Source: Synechococcus sp. MIT S9220 (GTDB taxonomy: Bacteria > Cyanobacteriota > Cyanobacteriia > PCC-6307 > Cyanobiaceae). From it: a stretch of DNA of 64,000 nt. The notes beneath the pieces were generated by a model that was not told the DNA's origin, did no database searches, and worked only from the letters and a program-made list of their open reading frames with translations. The position numbers and the translations under genes are program-made. Shown here piece by piece: positions 45,571 through 55,644 of this stretch (position 1 is its first letter; every line of letters starts with the position of its first letter). The stretch covers positions 2,356,001-2,420,000 of the forward strand of contig NZ_CP047958.1 of the NCBI RefSeq assembly GCF_014304815.1. Reading direction: 5' to 3'.

Positions 45571-46572
45571 ATGCAACGCTCTTTTCTCACGAGAACGCTG
45601 ACTGTCATCTCGGGTGTGGCCGCAGGGCTCAGCCTGGCTGCTTGCTCCACTGGTGGTGATAGTGATGAAAAAGGCCAGGGCAGGCTCTCTGCAGCAGGCG
45701 CTTCCTTCCCTGCAGCCATTTACCAGCGATGGTTTCAGGGATTGTCGCCCCAAGGCGTGATGGTCAACTACCAGTCCGTGGGGTCGGGTGCTGGTGTGCG
45801 TCAATTCACGGCGGAAACCGTCGATTTCGGCGCATCCGACAAGCCGATGAAACCTGAAGCCATCGCCAAGGTGAGTCGCGGTGTGGTGCAAATCCCAATG
45901 ACCGCAGGTGCGATCGCCGTGGCTTACAACAACCCCGGCTGCGATCTATCACTGACCCAGAAACAACTGGCAGGCATTTTTCTCGGGCAGATCAAGAACT
46001 ACAGCACACTCGGATGTGCCGACAGGGCGATCAACGTTGTTCACCGTTCCGATGGCTCCGGCACCACCTTCAACTTCACGAAACATCTAGAAGCCATTAG
46101 CCCTGAATGGAAAAAGGATGTTGGTGCAGACAAGTCGGTCAAATGGCCAACCGGTGTTGGAGCCAAAGGCAATGAGGGTGTCTCCGCCCAGCTAAATCAA
46201 ATCGCTGGAGGCATTGGTTATGTGGAATTGGCCTATGTGAAGGGTGATCTCCAGGCCGCTGCGGTGCAGAACGCTTCGGGTGAACAGGTGAAACCCACCA
46301 ATGCCACAGCCAGCGAAGCTCTGGGTTCCGTTGACCTCGGCCCCGATCTGATCGGAGGCAACCCCAATCCCAAAGCGGGCTATCCGATCGTCACCTTCAC
46401 CTGGGTGCTGGCCTATGAGACAGGCAACGACGACAAAACGGCACTGTTGAAGAAGACCTTCAACTACATGCTTTCCGATGAAGCACAGTCGCAAGCTCCT
46501 GATCTGGGCTACGTCTCTTTGCCACCTGAAGTTGTGAGCCAAGCCAAAGCTGCTGCCGATTCCATCAACTGA
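45571..46572 (+). CDS. pstS: Phosphate ABC transporter substrate-binding lipoprotein
   Basis: 333 residues. Lipobox LAAC near residue 24, then LSAAGASFPAAIYQRWF and VNYQSVGSGAGVRQF, the phosphate-binding segments of PstS, and HRSDGSGTTFNFT in the second lobe. It binds phosphate outside the inner membrane for PstCAB, not present here. It is followed by a strong terminator. I looked for Pho boxes upstream and found none clear. Confidence 0.95.
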   Translation: MQRSFLTRTLTVISGVAAGLSLAACSTGGDSDEKGQGRLSAAGASFPAAIYQRWFQGLSPQGVMVNYQSVGSGAGVRQFTAETVDFGASDKPMKPEAIAKVSRGVVQIPMTAGAIAVAYNNPGCDLSLTQKQLAGIFLGQIKNYSTLGCADRAINVVHRSDGSGTTFNFTKHLEAISPEWKKDVGADKSVKWPTGVGAKGNEGVSAQLNQIAGGIGYVELAYVKGDLQAAAVQNASGEQVKPTNATASEALGSVDLGPDLIGGNPNPKAGYPIVTFTWVLAYETGNDDKTALLKKTFNYMLSDEAQSQAPDLGYVSLPPEVVSQAKAAADSIN

Positions 46573-46623
46573 ACGATCGCAACCTCTAGATCAAGTGCCT
46601 CTAGACCAACTCGCAAACCAAAA

Positions 46624-46645
46624 GGGAGCATTCGCTCCCTTTTTT
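46624..46645 (+). terminator. Rho-independent terminator of pstS
   Basis: GGGAGC (46624-46629), loop ATTC, GCTCCC (46634-46639), then six T's. A textbook terminator about 50 bases after the pstS stop. Confidence 0.92.
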
Positions 46646-46652
46646 ATGCAAC

Positions 46653-46680
46653 AAAAAACCCCGTCTGATCACAGACGGGG
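46653..46680 (-). terminator. Rho-independent terminator of dnaK
   Basis: CCCCGTCTG (46659-46667) pairs with CAGACGGGG (46672-46680) around a 4-base loop. On the minus strand the stem is followed by TTTTTTGTTG, making a strong terminator 45 bases after the dnaK stop. Confidence 0.92.
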
Positions 46681-46725
46681 AAGACACCACAAGGATTCAA
46701 GCCACGTGTGATTGGCCTGCAAGGA

Positions 46726-48642
46726 TCACTTGGATTCAGTGAATTCAGCGTCGATCACATCATCGCCAGACTCACCAGATCCAGACCCCCCTCCAGGAGT
46801 CGCGCCTGAGTCGCCACCAGGAGCCGCACCGGCTTCAGCGCCAGCCTGTTGATAAACAGAGGCTCCAACGGTGTAAAGCTCCTGCTGCAGTTCCTCAAGC
46901 AGGGTCTTCATTGCGTCGTAATCCTCCTTCTCAGTGGCCTCCTTGAGCTTGGTGCGCTTCTCCTCCACCTTGGTCTTGGCGGCTGCATCAACCTTGTCGC
47001 CAAGCTCCTCCATCTGCTTCTCAGCCTGATAAACGAGGGTTTCAGCCTGGTTCTTGAGATCGATGCGCTCGCGCTTTTCCTTATCAGCGCTGGCGTTGGC
47101 CTCGGCATCCTTGACCATGCTGTCCACCTCAGAGTCACTGAGGGTGGAGGCTCCGGTGATGGAGATGGATTGCTCCTTGCCGCTGCCCTTGTCCTTGGCG
47201 GTGACGCTGAGAATGCCGTTGGCATCGATGTCGAAAGTCACTTCAATCTGAGGCACGCCGCGGGGAGCAGCGGGAATGCCATCAAGACGGAAGGTTCCAA
47301 GGCTCTTGTTATCGGACGCCATCTCGCGCTCACCCTGGAGCACGTGAATCTCCACGTTGGTCTGGCCGTCAACAGCAGTGGAGTAGGTCTCAGACTTCTT
47401 GGTCGGCACCGTGGTGTTGCGGGTGATCATCTTGGTCATCACACCGCCGAGAGTCTCCACTCCCAGAGAAAGAGGAGTGACGTCCAGCAACAGGATGTCC
47501 TTGACTTCACCGGCGAGCACACCGCCCTGGATGGCAGCACCCACGGCCACCACCTCGTCAGGGTTCACCGTCTGATTGGGATCCTTGCCGGTAACTCGCT
47601 TCACCAGTTCGAGCACTGCTGGAATCCGGGTGGAACCACCCACCATCACGATCTCGTCCAGCTCACCGGAAGACAACTTGGCGTCCTTGAGCGACTGCTC
47701 AACAGGCACACGACAGCGGTCAATCAATTTGGACGCCAGTTCCTCGAACTTGCCTCGGGTCAGGGTGAGGTCGAGATGCTTCGGCCCTTCTGGGGTGGCC
47801 GTGATGAACGGCAGATTGATCTCACTCTGAGTGGCGCTGGAGAGTTCAATCTTGGCTTTTTCAGCAGCTTCGGTGAGGCGCTGAAGAGCCTGCTTGTCCT
47901 GACGCAGATCGATGCCTTCATTGGACTTGAAGGTGTCGGCCAGGTGATCAACGATCACCTTGTCAAAGTCATCACCGCCGAGGTGGGTGTCACCGGAGGT
48001 CGACAAAACCTCAAAGACACCATCACCAACCTCGAGAACCGACACGTCGAAGGTTCCACCACCGAGGTCGAACACCAGAATCCGCTCATTGCTCTTTTTA
48101 TCGAGCCCGTAAGCCAAAGCCGCAGCGGTGGGCTCGTTGATGATGCGCAGCACCTCAAGGCCGGCAATCTTGCCCGCATCTTTAGTGGCCTGACGCTGGG
48201 AATCATTGAAGTAAGCGGGAACGGTGATCACCGCCTGGGTCACAGACTCTCCGAGGTACTTGCCGGCATCTTCTGCAAGCTTGCGCAGCACCTGGGCAGA
48301 CACCTCCTCAGGAGCGAACTGCTTCTCGAGAACCGGACACTTCACCTTCACATTGGAGCCAGCCTTCTCCACCGTGTAGCTGACTTCCTTCGACTCCTCA
48401 TTCACTTCATCAACCCGACGGCCGATGAATCGCTTCACGGAATAAAAAGTGTTGTCGGGATTCATGACCGCCTGGCGCTTGGCGATCTGACCCACCAGTT
48501 GATCCTGGTTCTTGGTGTAGGCCACCACCGACGGCGTGGTGCGGAAGCCCTCGGCATTGGCGATCACGGTGGGCTTGCCGCCCTCCATCACCGACACACA
48601 ACTGTTGGTGGTTCCGAGATCGATGCCGACAACCTTGCCCAT
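46726..48642 (-). CDS. dnaK: Chaperone protein DnaK (Hsp70)
   Basis: 638 residues: ATPase domain opening [20 protein letters not shown], with [35 protein letters not shown] and [12 protein letters not shown]; substrate domain [19 protein letters not shown]; Gly-rich linker and the closing [10 protein letters not shown]. It folds and protects proteins with DnaJ and GrpE, which are not adjacent. Length and ending match the DnaK2-type main chaperone of cyanobacteria. AAGGAGG lies close before the ATG. No CIRCE element is seen upstream. Confidence 0.97.
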   Translation of the reverse strand: MGKVVGIDLGTTNSCVSVMEGGKPTVIANAEGFRTTPSVVAYTKNQDQLVGQIAKRQAVMNPDNTFYSVKRFIGRRVDEVNEESKEVSYTVEKAGSNVKVKCPVLEKQFAPEEVSAQVLRKLAEDAGKYLGESVTQAVITVPAYFNDSQRQATKDAGKIAGLEVLRIINEPTAAALAYGLDKKSNERILVFDLGGGTFDVSVLEVGDGVFEVLSTSGDTHLGGDDFDKVIVDHLADTFKSNEGIDLRQDKQALQRLTEAAEKAKIELSSATQSEINLPFITATPEGPKHLDLTLTRGKFEELASKLIDRCRVPVEQSLKDAKLSSGELDEIVMVGGSTRIPAVLELVKRVTGKDPNQTVNPDEVVAVGAAIQGGVLAGEVKDILLLDVTPLSLGVETLGGVMTKMITRNTTVPTKKSETYSTAVDGQTNVEIHVLQGEREMASDNKSLGTFRLDGIPAAPRGVPQIEVTFDIDANGILSVTAKDKGSGKEQSISITGASTLSDSEVDSMVKDAEANASADKEKRERIDLKNQAETLVYQAEKQMEELGDKVDAAAKTKVEEKRTKLKEATEKEDYDAMKTLLEELQQELYTVGASVYQQAGAEAGAAPGGDSGATPGGGSGSGESGDDVIDAEFTESK

Positions 48643-48678
48643 CCGTGCCTCCTTGCTCCGCTTAGTAACTGATTAGAT

Positions 48679-48699
48679 CCTCTGCATCTTCGGCAGAGG
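48679..48699. promoter_or_regulatory. 7-bp hairpin in the dnaK upstream region
   Basis: CCTCTGC (48679-48685) and GCAGAGG (48693-48699) pair perfectly around a 7-base loop, about 37 bases before the dnaK ATG. No T-run follows on either strand, so it is not a terminator. Confidence 0.4.
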
Positions 48700-48777
48700 C
48701 AATGCCTCCAGGCGAGGTGTGGTTCCCGAACAGACCGATGACGCAGCAGGCTGGTGGAGAGGATCGCGCTTCCCCGA

Positions 48778-49671
48778 ATGATCAGCGGAACCACTGCAGT
48801 GATCGGCTTGCTGGGACAACCCGTGAGCCACTCCCTGTCACCGGTGATGCACAACGCCGCCCTAGAGGCCATGGCGCTCGATTGGCGCTACTTGGCATTT
48901 CCCTGTGACGCTGAAGATCTGAAGGCGGTGCTGGATGGATTGCAAGCCGTGGGGTGCCGCGGCCTGAGCGTGACGATTCCGCACAAGCAGCAGGTGGTGG
49001 GTCTCTGCCGAGAGCTGAGCCCCCTCGCTGAACGACTGGGTGCCGTGAACACGCTCACACCCCTAAAAAAAGGAGGCTGGCATGGCCACAACACTGATAT
49101 GGAGGGTTTTCTGGCACCACTGCAGCTGCAAGCAGAGCAGTGGCAGGGTGCGGAAGCCGTGGTGCTGGGCTGCGGTGGCAGCGCCCGGGCTGTGGTGGCA
49201 GGGCTGCAGCAACTTCCCCTAACCGCAATCCATGTCGCCGGCAGACGCCCTGATGCGCTGGCTGACTTTCTGAACGACCTACGTGCAGGCCAGGGCAGCG
49301 ACAGCGCGCCGCTGATCGCCATGAGCTTCGATCCGGAACCGCTCAGCAGGGTCTTGCAGCGATCGAAACTTGTGGTGAACACCACTCCTGTGGGAATGCA
49401 GGGCCATGGAGGTGACAACGCCATGCCCCTCGGCAGTGATCTCTGGGCAGGTGTTGATGCATCCGTGACCCTCTACGACCTGATCTACACGCCAAGACCA
49501 ACGCCTTGGCTTGCACTGGGTCAACAGCGCGGATGCCGCACCATCGATGGCCTGGAAATGCTGGTTCAGCAGGGAGCTGCCGCCCTGCGTCGCTGGTCAG
49601 GTCGCGCGGATGTGCCGGTTGATCAGATGCGGGAAGGCGCTCTTAGAAGCCTGAATGCGCATCAGGCTTAA
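48778..49671 (+). CDS. aroE: Shikimate dehydrogenase
   Basis: 297 residues from the ATG at 48778 (MISGTTAVIGLLG); a GTG at 48754 would add eight residues. It has LGQPVSHSLSPVMHN, the catalytic Lys in VTIPHKQQV, NTLTPLKKGGWHGHNTDMEGF and the NADP loop VVLGCGGSARAVV. It reduces 3-dehydroshikimate in the aromatic pathway that begins with the DAHP synthase at 34.4 kb. Its 3' end overlaps an upstream in-frame ATG (49655) of the tic20 frame. Confidence 0.95.
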   Translation: MISGTTAVIGLLGQPVSHSLSPVMHNAALEAMALDWRYLAFPCDAEDLKAVLDGLQAVGCRGLSVTIPHKQQVVGLCRELSPLAERLGAVNTLTPLKKGGWHGHNTDMEGFLAPLQLQAEQWQGAEAVVLGCGGSARAVVAGLQQLPLTAIHVAGRRPDALADFLNDLRAGQGSDSAPLIAMSFDPEPLSRVLQRSKLVVNTTPVGMQGHGGDNAMPLGSDLWAGVDASVTLYDLIYTPRPTPWLALGQQRGCRTIDGLEMLVQQGAAALRRWSGRADVPVDQMREGALRSLNAHQA

Positions 49672-49735
49672 CCCGAACGATCCCCGAACCGAATCGAATC
49701 ACACGCTCTACGCTCGGGCCACTATCGAGGCTGCG

Positions 49736-50200
49736 ATGGCCATTCCCGTCTGGCAACGGTTCCTGGGTCTGCTGGTGTATGTGCTGCCCTGGAGCGATGC
49801 GATTCCCTTCGGAAGCCATCTGATGGGTCAGTTCCCCTGGATGCAGTGGCTCACGCTGCCTGCATTGCCTCTGGTGCTGCTCGAGCGGGGCATCCCTTTC
49901 GGAAATCTGCTGGTGTTCTTCCTGCTGTTCCTGGCTGTCGTGCGCAATCCAAACGTGCCTTACTTCCTGCGCTTCAACACGCTCCAGGCCCTGCTGGTGG
50001 ACATCATCGTGGTGCTGCTCGGCTACGCCTTTGCCATCCTGCTGCAACCGCTCAGCAGTGGTCTGATGCTGCGCACGCTTTCGAGCACGGTGGTGGTGGC
50101 GGTGCTGGCCGTTGTGCTCTTCGCTTTGATCGAATGCATCCGCGGCAGAGAGCCCGATCTTCCCGGGTTGAGCCAGGCGGTCCGCATGCAGCTCTACTGA
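49736..50200 (+). CDS. Tic20/Ycf60-family membrane protein
   Basis: 154 residues from the ATG at 49736 ([20 protein letters not shown]), preceded by GAGG at suitable spacing. A longer start at 49655 overlapping aroE adds 27 polar residues. Four membrane helices follow the Tic20 pattern, with [15 protein letters not shown] and [22 protein letters not shown]. In chloroplasts Tic20 is part of the import translocon; the cyanobacterial role is not settled. Confidence 0.85.
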   Translation: MAIPVWQRFLGLLVYVLPWSDAIPFGSHLMGQFPWMQWLTLPALPLVLLERGIPFGNLLVFFLLFLAVVRNPNVPYFLRFNTLQALLVDIIVVLLGYAFAILLQPLSSGLMLRTLSSTVVVAVLAVVLFALIECIRGREPDLPGLSQAVRMQLY

Positions 50201-50230
50201 AAGTGTCAACCCCAAGGAGATAGGCTGTTG

Positions 50231-50272
50231 GATCCGTCGCTCACTCAGTGAGCCTTCAGTCCCTGTCGGATC
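50231..50272 (+). promoter_or_regulatory. Structured rpsF leader
   Basis: An outer stem GATCCG (50231-50236) with CGGATC (50267-50272) encloses an inner hairpin GCTCAC (50239-50244), TCA, GTGAGC (50248-50253), leaving a 13-base unpaired stretch on the 3' side. The structure ends 7 bases before the rpsF ATG. TAGGCT (50221-50226) is a possible -10 element, but its expected start point would lie at or just inside the outer stem, so a promoter further upstream is needed for the full fold. Confidence 0.5.
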
Positions 50273-50279
50273 TGTCTCC

Positions 50280-50648
50280 ATGACCCAGACGCCTTACTAC
50301 GAGACCATGTACATCCTTCGTCCGGACATTCCGGAAGAGGAAGTCGAGTCTCATCTCACCAAGTACCGCGACATCCTGGTGGAAACCGGTGCTGATGTTC
50401 TGGACAACCAGATGCGCGGCAAGCGTCGCCTCGCCTATCCGATCGCGAAGCATAAGGAAGGCATCTACGTTCAGCTGAGCCACAACGGTGATGGACAGCA
50501 GGTTGCTGTTCTTGAGAAAGCCATGCGCCTCAGCGAAGACGTCATCCGCTATCTCACCGTCAAGCAAGAGGGACCTCTCCCGGCTCCCCGCGTGGCTCCA
50601 GGCACTGAACCCGCAGCACAGCCTGAAACAGCCGAAGCTTCCGCTTGA
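50280..50648 (+). CDS. rpsF: 30S ribosomal protein S6
   Basis: 122 residues: [20 protein letters not shown] at the start, [20 protein letters not shown] in the middle and [13 protein letters not shown] at the end of the fold, followed by an Ala/Pro/Glu-rich tail of about 30 residues ([20 protein letters not shown]). S6 pairs with S18 in the 30S platform. rpsR is not adjacent here, as is usual in cyanobacteria. The leader can fold (50231-50272). Confidence 0.97.
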   Translation: MTQTPYYETMYILRPDIPEEEVESHLTKYRDILVETGADVLDNQMRGKRRLAYPIAKHKEGIYVQLSHNGDGQQVAVLEKAMRLSEDVIRYLTVKQEGPLPAPRVAPGTEPAAQPETAEASA

Positions 50649-50693
50649 AGCAAGGGCATTGATCAACTGCTGACCGGGCGATACCGTTCGGTC

Positions 50694-51077
50694 ATGCAGC
50701 CTCAGGAAGCCGACCATCAGGCACCATTGCCTCTCTGGAACCCATCACTGGACGTGGTGCAGGCTGACCTAGAGCACGAACACGAAACCGATGCTCTGCG
50801 AGCGCGCATCGCTGAACTCGAACAGATGATCGAGGGTTATGAATCCCTGCTGAGTGAGCTTCCAGAGCTGTTTGAGCGCAAGTTTCAGCAACGCCTCGAA
50901 CCACTGATGGAGCGTTACCGGCTGCTAGCGAGAGCGCAGCAGATGCTTGGTGAACCTGCTTTGCCCCTGATTGAGGAACCTTCCAAGCCGCTGAGCGACA
51001 TTCCCATTCCCTTCCTGGAACGTTGGCGCAACACAAGACAGAACCTTCAACGGCGATCCGATCGGAACGCCGCCTGA
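50694..51077 (+). CDS. Coiled-coil hypothetical protein (127 aa)
   Basis: 127 residues. A polar N-terminus (NPSLDVVQADLEHEHETDAL) leads into a long helical segment (about 25-90) with heptad-like spacing, LRARIAELEQMIEGYESLLS and LFERKFQQRLEPLMERYRLL, then a proline-containing tail. No enzyme motif or membrane segment. It follows rpsF by 45 bases with TACCGT (50682) as a possible -10 element very close to the ATG. The family is not recognised with certainty. Confidence 0.75.
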   Translation: MQPQEADHQAPLPLWNPSLDVVQADLEHEHETDALRARIAELEQMIEGYESLLSELPELFERKFQQRLEPLMERYRLLARAQQMLGEPALPLIEEPSKPLSDIPIPFLERWRNTRQNLQRRSDRNAA

Positions 51078-51100
51078 TTCAGTCCGCACCTCACAGATCA

Positions 51101-52306
<1,206 letters not shown>

Positions 52307-52333
52307 CAAGCGGACTCCTGATCTGTATCGGAA

Positions 52334-52537
52334 CTACTCCGATTCTCCACTCCCGCGGGACGACCAGAGCAGCCATCCGGCCATCAGCCCTGAAGGCACG
52401 AACAGCAGAGCCAGCACAGGAACGGCACTGGGCTGCAGAGGCTGCGGATGCTGCTGTCCCCAGACACGCAGAAGCGCACTGATCAGCAGAGAGATTCCCC
52501 AGACGGAAGCGAGAATCGCCGCTTTCTTCAAAAACAA
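52334..52537 (-). CDS. Small two-helix membrane protein (67 aa)
   Basis: 67 residues with two hydrophobic stretches, AILASVWGISLLISALLRVW and VPVLALLFVPSGLMAGWLLW, and a polar C-terminal end. The start is a TTG at 52537 or the TTG two codons later. It lies upstream of argG on the same strand (27-base gap), so the two may be cotranscribed, and is divergent from the DUF3134 gene. Function unknown. Confidence 0.6.
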   Translation of the reverse strand: MFLKKAAILASVWGISLLISALLRVWGQQHPQPLQPSAVPVLALLFVPSGLMAGWLLWSSRGSGESE

Positions 52538-52553
52538 GAAATGCGCAGTCTTC

Positions 52554-52559
52554 TATAAT
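52554..52559 (+). promoter_or_regulatory. Consensus -10 element before the DUF3134 gene
   Basis: TATAAT stands 43 bases before the TTG start, in the 64-base gap between divergent genes. The -35 region is weak (TTCAAA at 52527 is too far). Read on the other strand, the same AT patch may serve the membrane-protein gene. Confidence 0.55.
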
Positions 52560-52601
52560 GAAGGATTGGCTCTGAAGATCTTGTCCTCAGCTCTCACGGA
52601 C

Positions 52602-52850
52602 TTGAGCGGCCTCGACAACGTCAACCCGGCCCTGACCCGTTACGGACGCAAAGAGCCTGCACCGGTGCTTCCGCTGCGAGAGGAACCGGATTTGTTGAGC
52701 TGGCTGGAAACCAGCGGTCGCTTGGTGGAGGACGAGGAGTCCAGTTCACCCGAGGTGAGCACGGTGGAAGAGGAGGAGCTCTCCGCGCTGATGGGCGAGA
52801 AAGAGGACTACAAGGCCGAGGAAGAGAACGAAGAAAACTGGGAAGACTGA
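52602..52850 (+). CDS. DUF3134 family acidic protein
   Basis: 82 residues from the TTG at 52602 (MSGLDNVNPALTRYGRKEP); a TTG at 52581 is also in frame. It carries the family's PAPVLPLREEPDLLSWLETS, followed by a very acidic C-terminus (EEEELSALMGEKEDY and EENEENWED). The family is restricted to cyanobacteria and of unknown function. It lies just upstream of mraY with a 30-base gap. Confidence 0.85.
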   Translation: MSGLDNVNPALTRYGRKEPAPVLPLREEPDLLSWLETSGRLVEDEESSSPEVSTVEEEELSALMGEKEDYKAEEENEENWED

Positions 52851-52880
52851 TTTAAGGTCCCTGCGATTCGTCCACGGGAC

Positions 52881-53978
52881 TTGAGCGCTTCTGCAGATCG
52901 ATCCACTCGTCTCGACGGACGTGCTCCCGCTGCTGTGTTGATCATGGCCGTCGTGATGGCGGCCTTTGCATCAGACCGCTGGATTCCCAACAGCCTGCTG
53001 AGCCTGCCACTGCTCACGGCCACGCTGATCTCTGCCGTTGTCACATGGTGGGGAACACCGCGACTGCGGGCATTAAGGATGGGCCAGGTGATCCGAACCG
53101 AGGGTCCTGAAGCGCATCAAAGTAAATCCGGCACACCAACGATGGGTGGCCTGCTGGTGGTCCCCGTCGGCGTGATTGCAGGATGCCTGATCAGCTGGGA
53201 AGGCCGCAGCGCCGCCCAGTTATTGGCTGTTGGCCTGGTCACGCTGGCCTACATGGTGATTGGCGGCATCGATGACTGGAGCAGCCTCACCAAACGCACC
53301 AACACAGGCCTGAAACCCAGAGGGAAAATTCTGCTGCAAAGTGCAGCAGCCATGGTGTTTCTGGGCTGGTCAGCCTGGCAGGGATGGATCCCTGACACGG
53401 TGAACCTGCCCCTAGGCATGGTGATTTCTTTTGGCTGGCTGATCTGGCCACTGGGTTTGTTTGTGTTCCTTGCGGAAAGCAACGCCACCAACCTCACCGA
53501 TGGACTGGACGGCCTCGCCTCAGGCTGCGGGGCCCTTGTCTTCACAGGTCTGGGATTGCAGTTGATGCTGCGCGGCAACGAGGGTGACCCTGCGATGGCA
53601 GCGTTCTGCATGGCGATGGCCGGTTGCTGGCTCGGCTTTCTGATTCACAACCGCAACCCGGCACGCGTGTTTATGGGGGATACGGGCTCCCTGGCGATGG
53701 GTGCTTCACTCAGTGCCGTGGCGTTGCTGACCAACAGCCTCTGGCCGCTGCTGGTGATGGGTGGTGTTTTCCTGGCTGAATCGCTGTCGGTGATCATCCA
53801 GGTGTGGGTGTTCAAGGCGACCAAGGGGCCAGATGGTGTGGGACGCCGGGTGTTGCGAATGGCCCCTCTCCATCACCATTTCGAACTGGGAGGAACATCT
53901 GAGCAGATGGTGGTGCCGATGTTCTGGCTCGCAACAGCAGGGCTGGTCATGCTGGGGATCGTTCTCCGCCCCACCTGA
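52881..53978 (+). CDS. mraY: Phospho-N-acetylmuramoyl-pentapeptide transferase
   Basis: 365 residues, about ten membrane helices, starting at a TTG. Motifs: [31 protein letters not shown], the Mg2+-binding [24 protein letters not shown] and the MraY-specific [12 protein letters not shown], which separates it from WecA-like enzymes. It makes lipid I of peptidoglycan from UDP-MurNAc-pentapeptide and undecaprenyl phosphate. No other mur genes adjoin it, as is common in cyanobacteria. Confidence 0.95.
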   Translation: MSASADRSTRLDGRAPAAVLIMAVVMAAFASDRWIPNSLLSLPLLTATLISAVVTWWGTPRLRALRMGQVIRTEGPEAHQSKSGTPTMGGLLVVPVGVIAGCLISWEGRSAAQLLAVGLVTLAYMVIGGIDDWSSLTKRTNTGLKPRGKILLQSAAAMVFLGWSAWQGWIPDTVNLPLGMVISFGWLIWPLGLFVFLAESNATNLTDGLDGLASGCGALVFTGLGLQLMLRGNEGDPAMAAFCMAMAGCWLGFLIHNRNPARVFMGDTGSLAMGASLSAVALLTNSLWPLLVMGGVFLAESLSVIIQVWVFKATKGPDGVGRRVLRMAPLHHHFELGGTSEQMVVPMFWLATAGLVMLGIVLRPT

Positions 53979-53989
53979 GCCGGCCGACA

Positions 53990-54238
53990 ATGAGTTACTT
54001 CACCTGGAAAGAAGCAGGTCTAACCGCCGACTGCGCCAGCCTTGAGGCAATGGCCTCTCGCTTCGAGGAGGCCGCCAGCCTGATGCGCCGCATGGCCGAA
54101 AGAGGATTCGTGCTGGAACAGCGCAATGGCGCTCAACACATCACCCACACGGATGCTGACATCTTCCAGTCGTGGGGGTTTGTGAACGAGGAACCAGCGG
54201 AGCGCCAACTGACCCTGATGCACGACCTCGAACCCTGA
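53990..54238 (+). CDS. Small conserved-looking hypothetical protein (82 aa)
   Basis: 82 residues, MSYFTWKEAGLTADCASLEA to LMHDLEP. Predicted helix-turn-helix-like packing in the first half (SRFEEAASLMRRMAERGFVL), then a short beta-type stretch (EQRNGAQHITHTDADIFQSW). Soluble, acidic. It starts 11 bases after mraY and is probably in its operon. I do not recognise a family with certainty. Confidence 0.75.
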   Translation: MSYFTWKEAGLTADCASLEAMASRFEEAASLMRRMAERGFVLEQRNGAQHITHTDADIFQSWGFVNEEPAERQLTLMHDLEP

Positions 54239-54250
54239 GGCTGATGGATC

Positions 54251-54430
54251 TCAGACCCTCGTGCGCAGAGCTCCAACCAACCAGACGATGACAAACGCCA
54301 GCAGCGACGCACCCAGATAGATCAAAGCCCATTTCTGCACCGTGGCGATCTCCCAGCCGAAGATCAGCCCATCAGCGGCATCTCCAGCCGTCGTGAATGC
54401 GACGGGAGTGAAGCTCAGTGATGCGAGCAT
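54251..54430 (-). CDS. Small single-helix membrane protein (59 aa)
   Basis: 59 residues from the ATG at 54428-54430: MLASLSFTPVAFTTAGDAAD, then GLIFGWEIATVQKWALIYLG and a second hydrophobic stretch ending VGALRTRV. One long or two short membrane helices. The frame extends upstream but overlaps purT, where it has no coding character. Convergent with the 82-aa gene and divergent from purT (44 bases between starts). Possibly a small thylakoid protein; no family recognised. Confidence 0.6.
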   Translation of the reverse strand: MLASLSFTPVAFTTAGDAADGLIFGWEIATVQKWALIYLGASLLAFVIVWLVGALRTRV

Positions 54431-54474
54431 CAGGCGTGGAGCGAGGATCAATCCATGCTGCCCTGAAAAAGGCC

Positions 54475-55644
54475 ATGACGACGTTTCCCGCCACCGTGAT
54501 GCTGTTAGGCAGTGGTGAACTGGGCAAAGAGGTAACCATTGCCGCCCAGCGCTTGGGCTGCAGGGTGATCGCCTGCGATCGCTATGCCGGGGCACCGGCC
54601 ATGCAGGTGGCAGATCTGGCGGAGGTGCTGCCGATGACCGAGCCTGAAGCACTGCTGGAGGTGGTGCGACGCCACAGGCCCAGCGTGGTGATTCCAGAGA
54701 TTGAGGCTCTGGCCGTAAATGCACTGGCCGAACTGGAGGAGGAAGGCATCACCGTGATTCCCACGGCCCGCGCCACTGCCGTGACGATGAACCGTGATCG
54801 AATCCGCGACCTGGCATCTGCAGAGCTTGAGCTGCGTACTGCTCGCTTCGCCTATGCGTCCAGTGCCGAAGACCTGCACAACGCTGCAGAACCCTTGGGG
54901 TGGCCGGTAGTTGTGAAACCGGTGATGAGCTCCTCCGGGAAGGGGCAGAGCGTGGTGAAAAGCGCCGAGGATCTTGATCAGGCCTGGGAAGCGGCCATGG
55001 CCAATGCACGTGGCACCTCCAACCAGGTGATCGTGGAAGAGTTCCTGCACTTTGATCAGGAAATCACCCTGCTCACAATCCGCCAACGCGACGGATCCAC
55101 CCTGTTCTGTCCACCGATCGGACATGAACAGGCCAATGGTGACTATCAATGCAGCTGGCAGCCGGCCCAGCTGAGCGAAGAGCAGTTACACAAGGCGCAG
55201 ACCATGGCCCGCACCGTGACCGACAACCTGGGAGGGGCCGGTCTGTTCGGAGTGGAGTTTTTTCTCTGCGGTGATGAGGTGATTTTTTCAGAGCTGTCCC
55301 CGCGTCCCCATGACACGGGTCTTGTCACTCTGATCAGCCAAAACCTCAGTGAGTTCGAACTGCATCTGAGAGCTGTGCTTGGTTTGCCGATCCCAACGAT
55401 CCGTTGTGCCAAAGCGGCTGCTAGCAGAGTGATCCTTGCGGACCGTCATGGCAGCCGGGTGAGCTTTAGCGGCCTGGAGTCAGCGCTGAGCGAACCCGAC
55501 ACCCAAGTGTTGTTGTTCGGGAAAGAGGAGGCCCGCCCCGGCCGGCGCATGGGTGTGGCTCTGGCTTGCGGGGACCACCGAGCTGATGCCCAGGCCAAGG
55601 CCGATCGCAGCGCTGCTGCTGTGACCCTTCAGATCGAGTCTTAA
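54475..55644 (+). CDS. purT: Phosphoribosylglycinamide formyltransferase 2 (formate-dependent)
   Basis: 389 residues from the ATG at 54475 (MTTFPATVMLLGSGELGKEV); an upstream ATG at 54418 overlaps the divergent small gene. It is an ATP-grasp enzyme with VVVKPVMSSSGKGQSVV, EEFLHFDQEITLLTIR, FGVEFFLCGDEVIFSELSPR and RPHDTGLVTL. It makes formyl-GAR from GAR, formate and ATP; formate may come from PurU, encoded at 42.7 kb. Its stop overlaps the convergent spsA stop by 4 bases. Confidence 0.95.
   Translation: MTTFPATVMLLGSGELGKEVTIAAQRLGCRVIACDRYAGAPAMQVADLAEVLPMTEPEALLEVVRRHRPSVVIPEIEALAVNALAELEEEGITVIPTARATAVTMNRDRIRDLASAELELRTARFAYASSAEDLHNAAEPLGWPVVVKPVMSSSGKGQSVVKSAEDLDQAWEAAMANARGTSNQVIVEEFLHFDQEITLLTIRQRDGSTLFCPPIGHEQANGDYQCSWQPAQLSEEQLHKAQTMARTVTDNLGGAGLFGVEFFLCGDEVIFSELSPRPHDTGLVTLISQNLSEFELHLRAVLGLPIPTIRCAKAAASRVILADRHGSRVSFSGLESALSEPDTQVLLFGKEEARPGRRMGVALACGDHRADAQAKADRSAAAVTLQIES

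Noticed and set aside
45497-45571. Pho box upstream of pstS
   Set aside because: CTTAAATC and TTCAACCT resemble single repeats, but no tandem copies at 11-base spacing are present.
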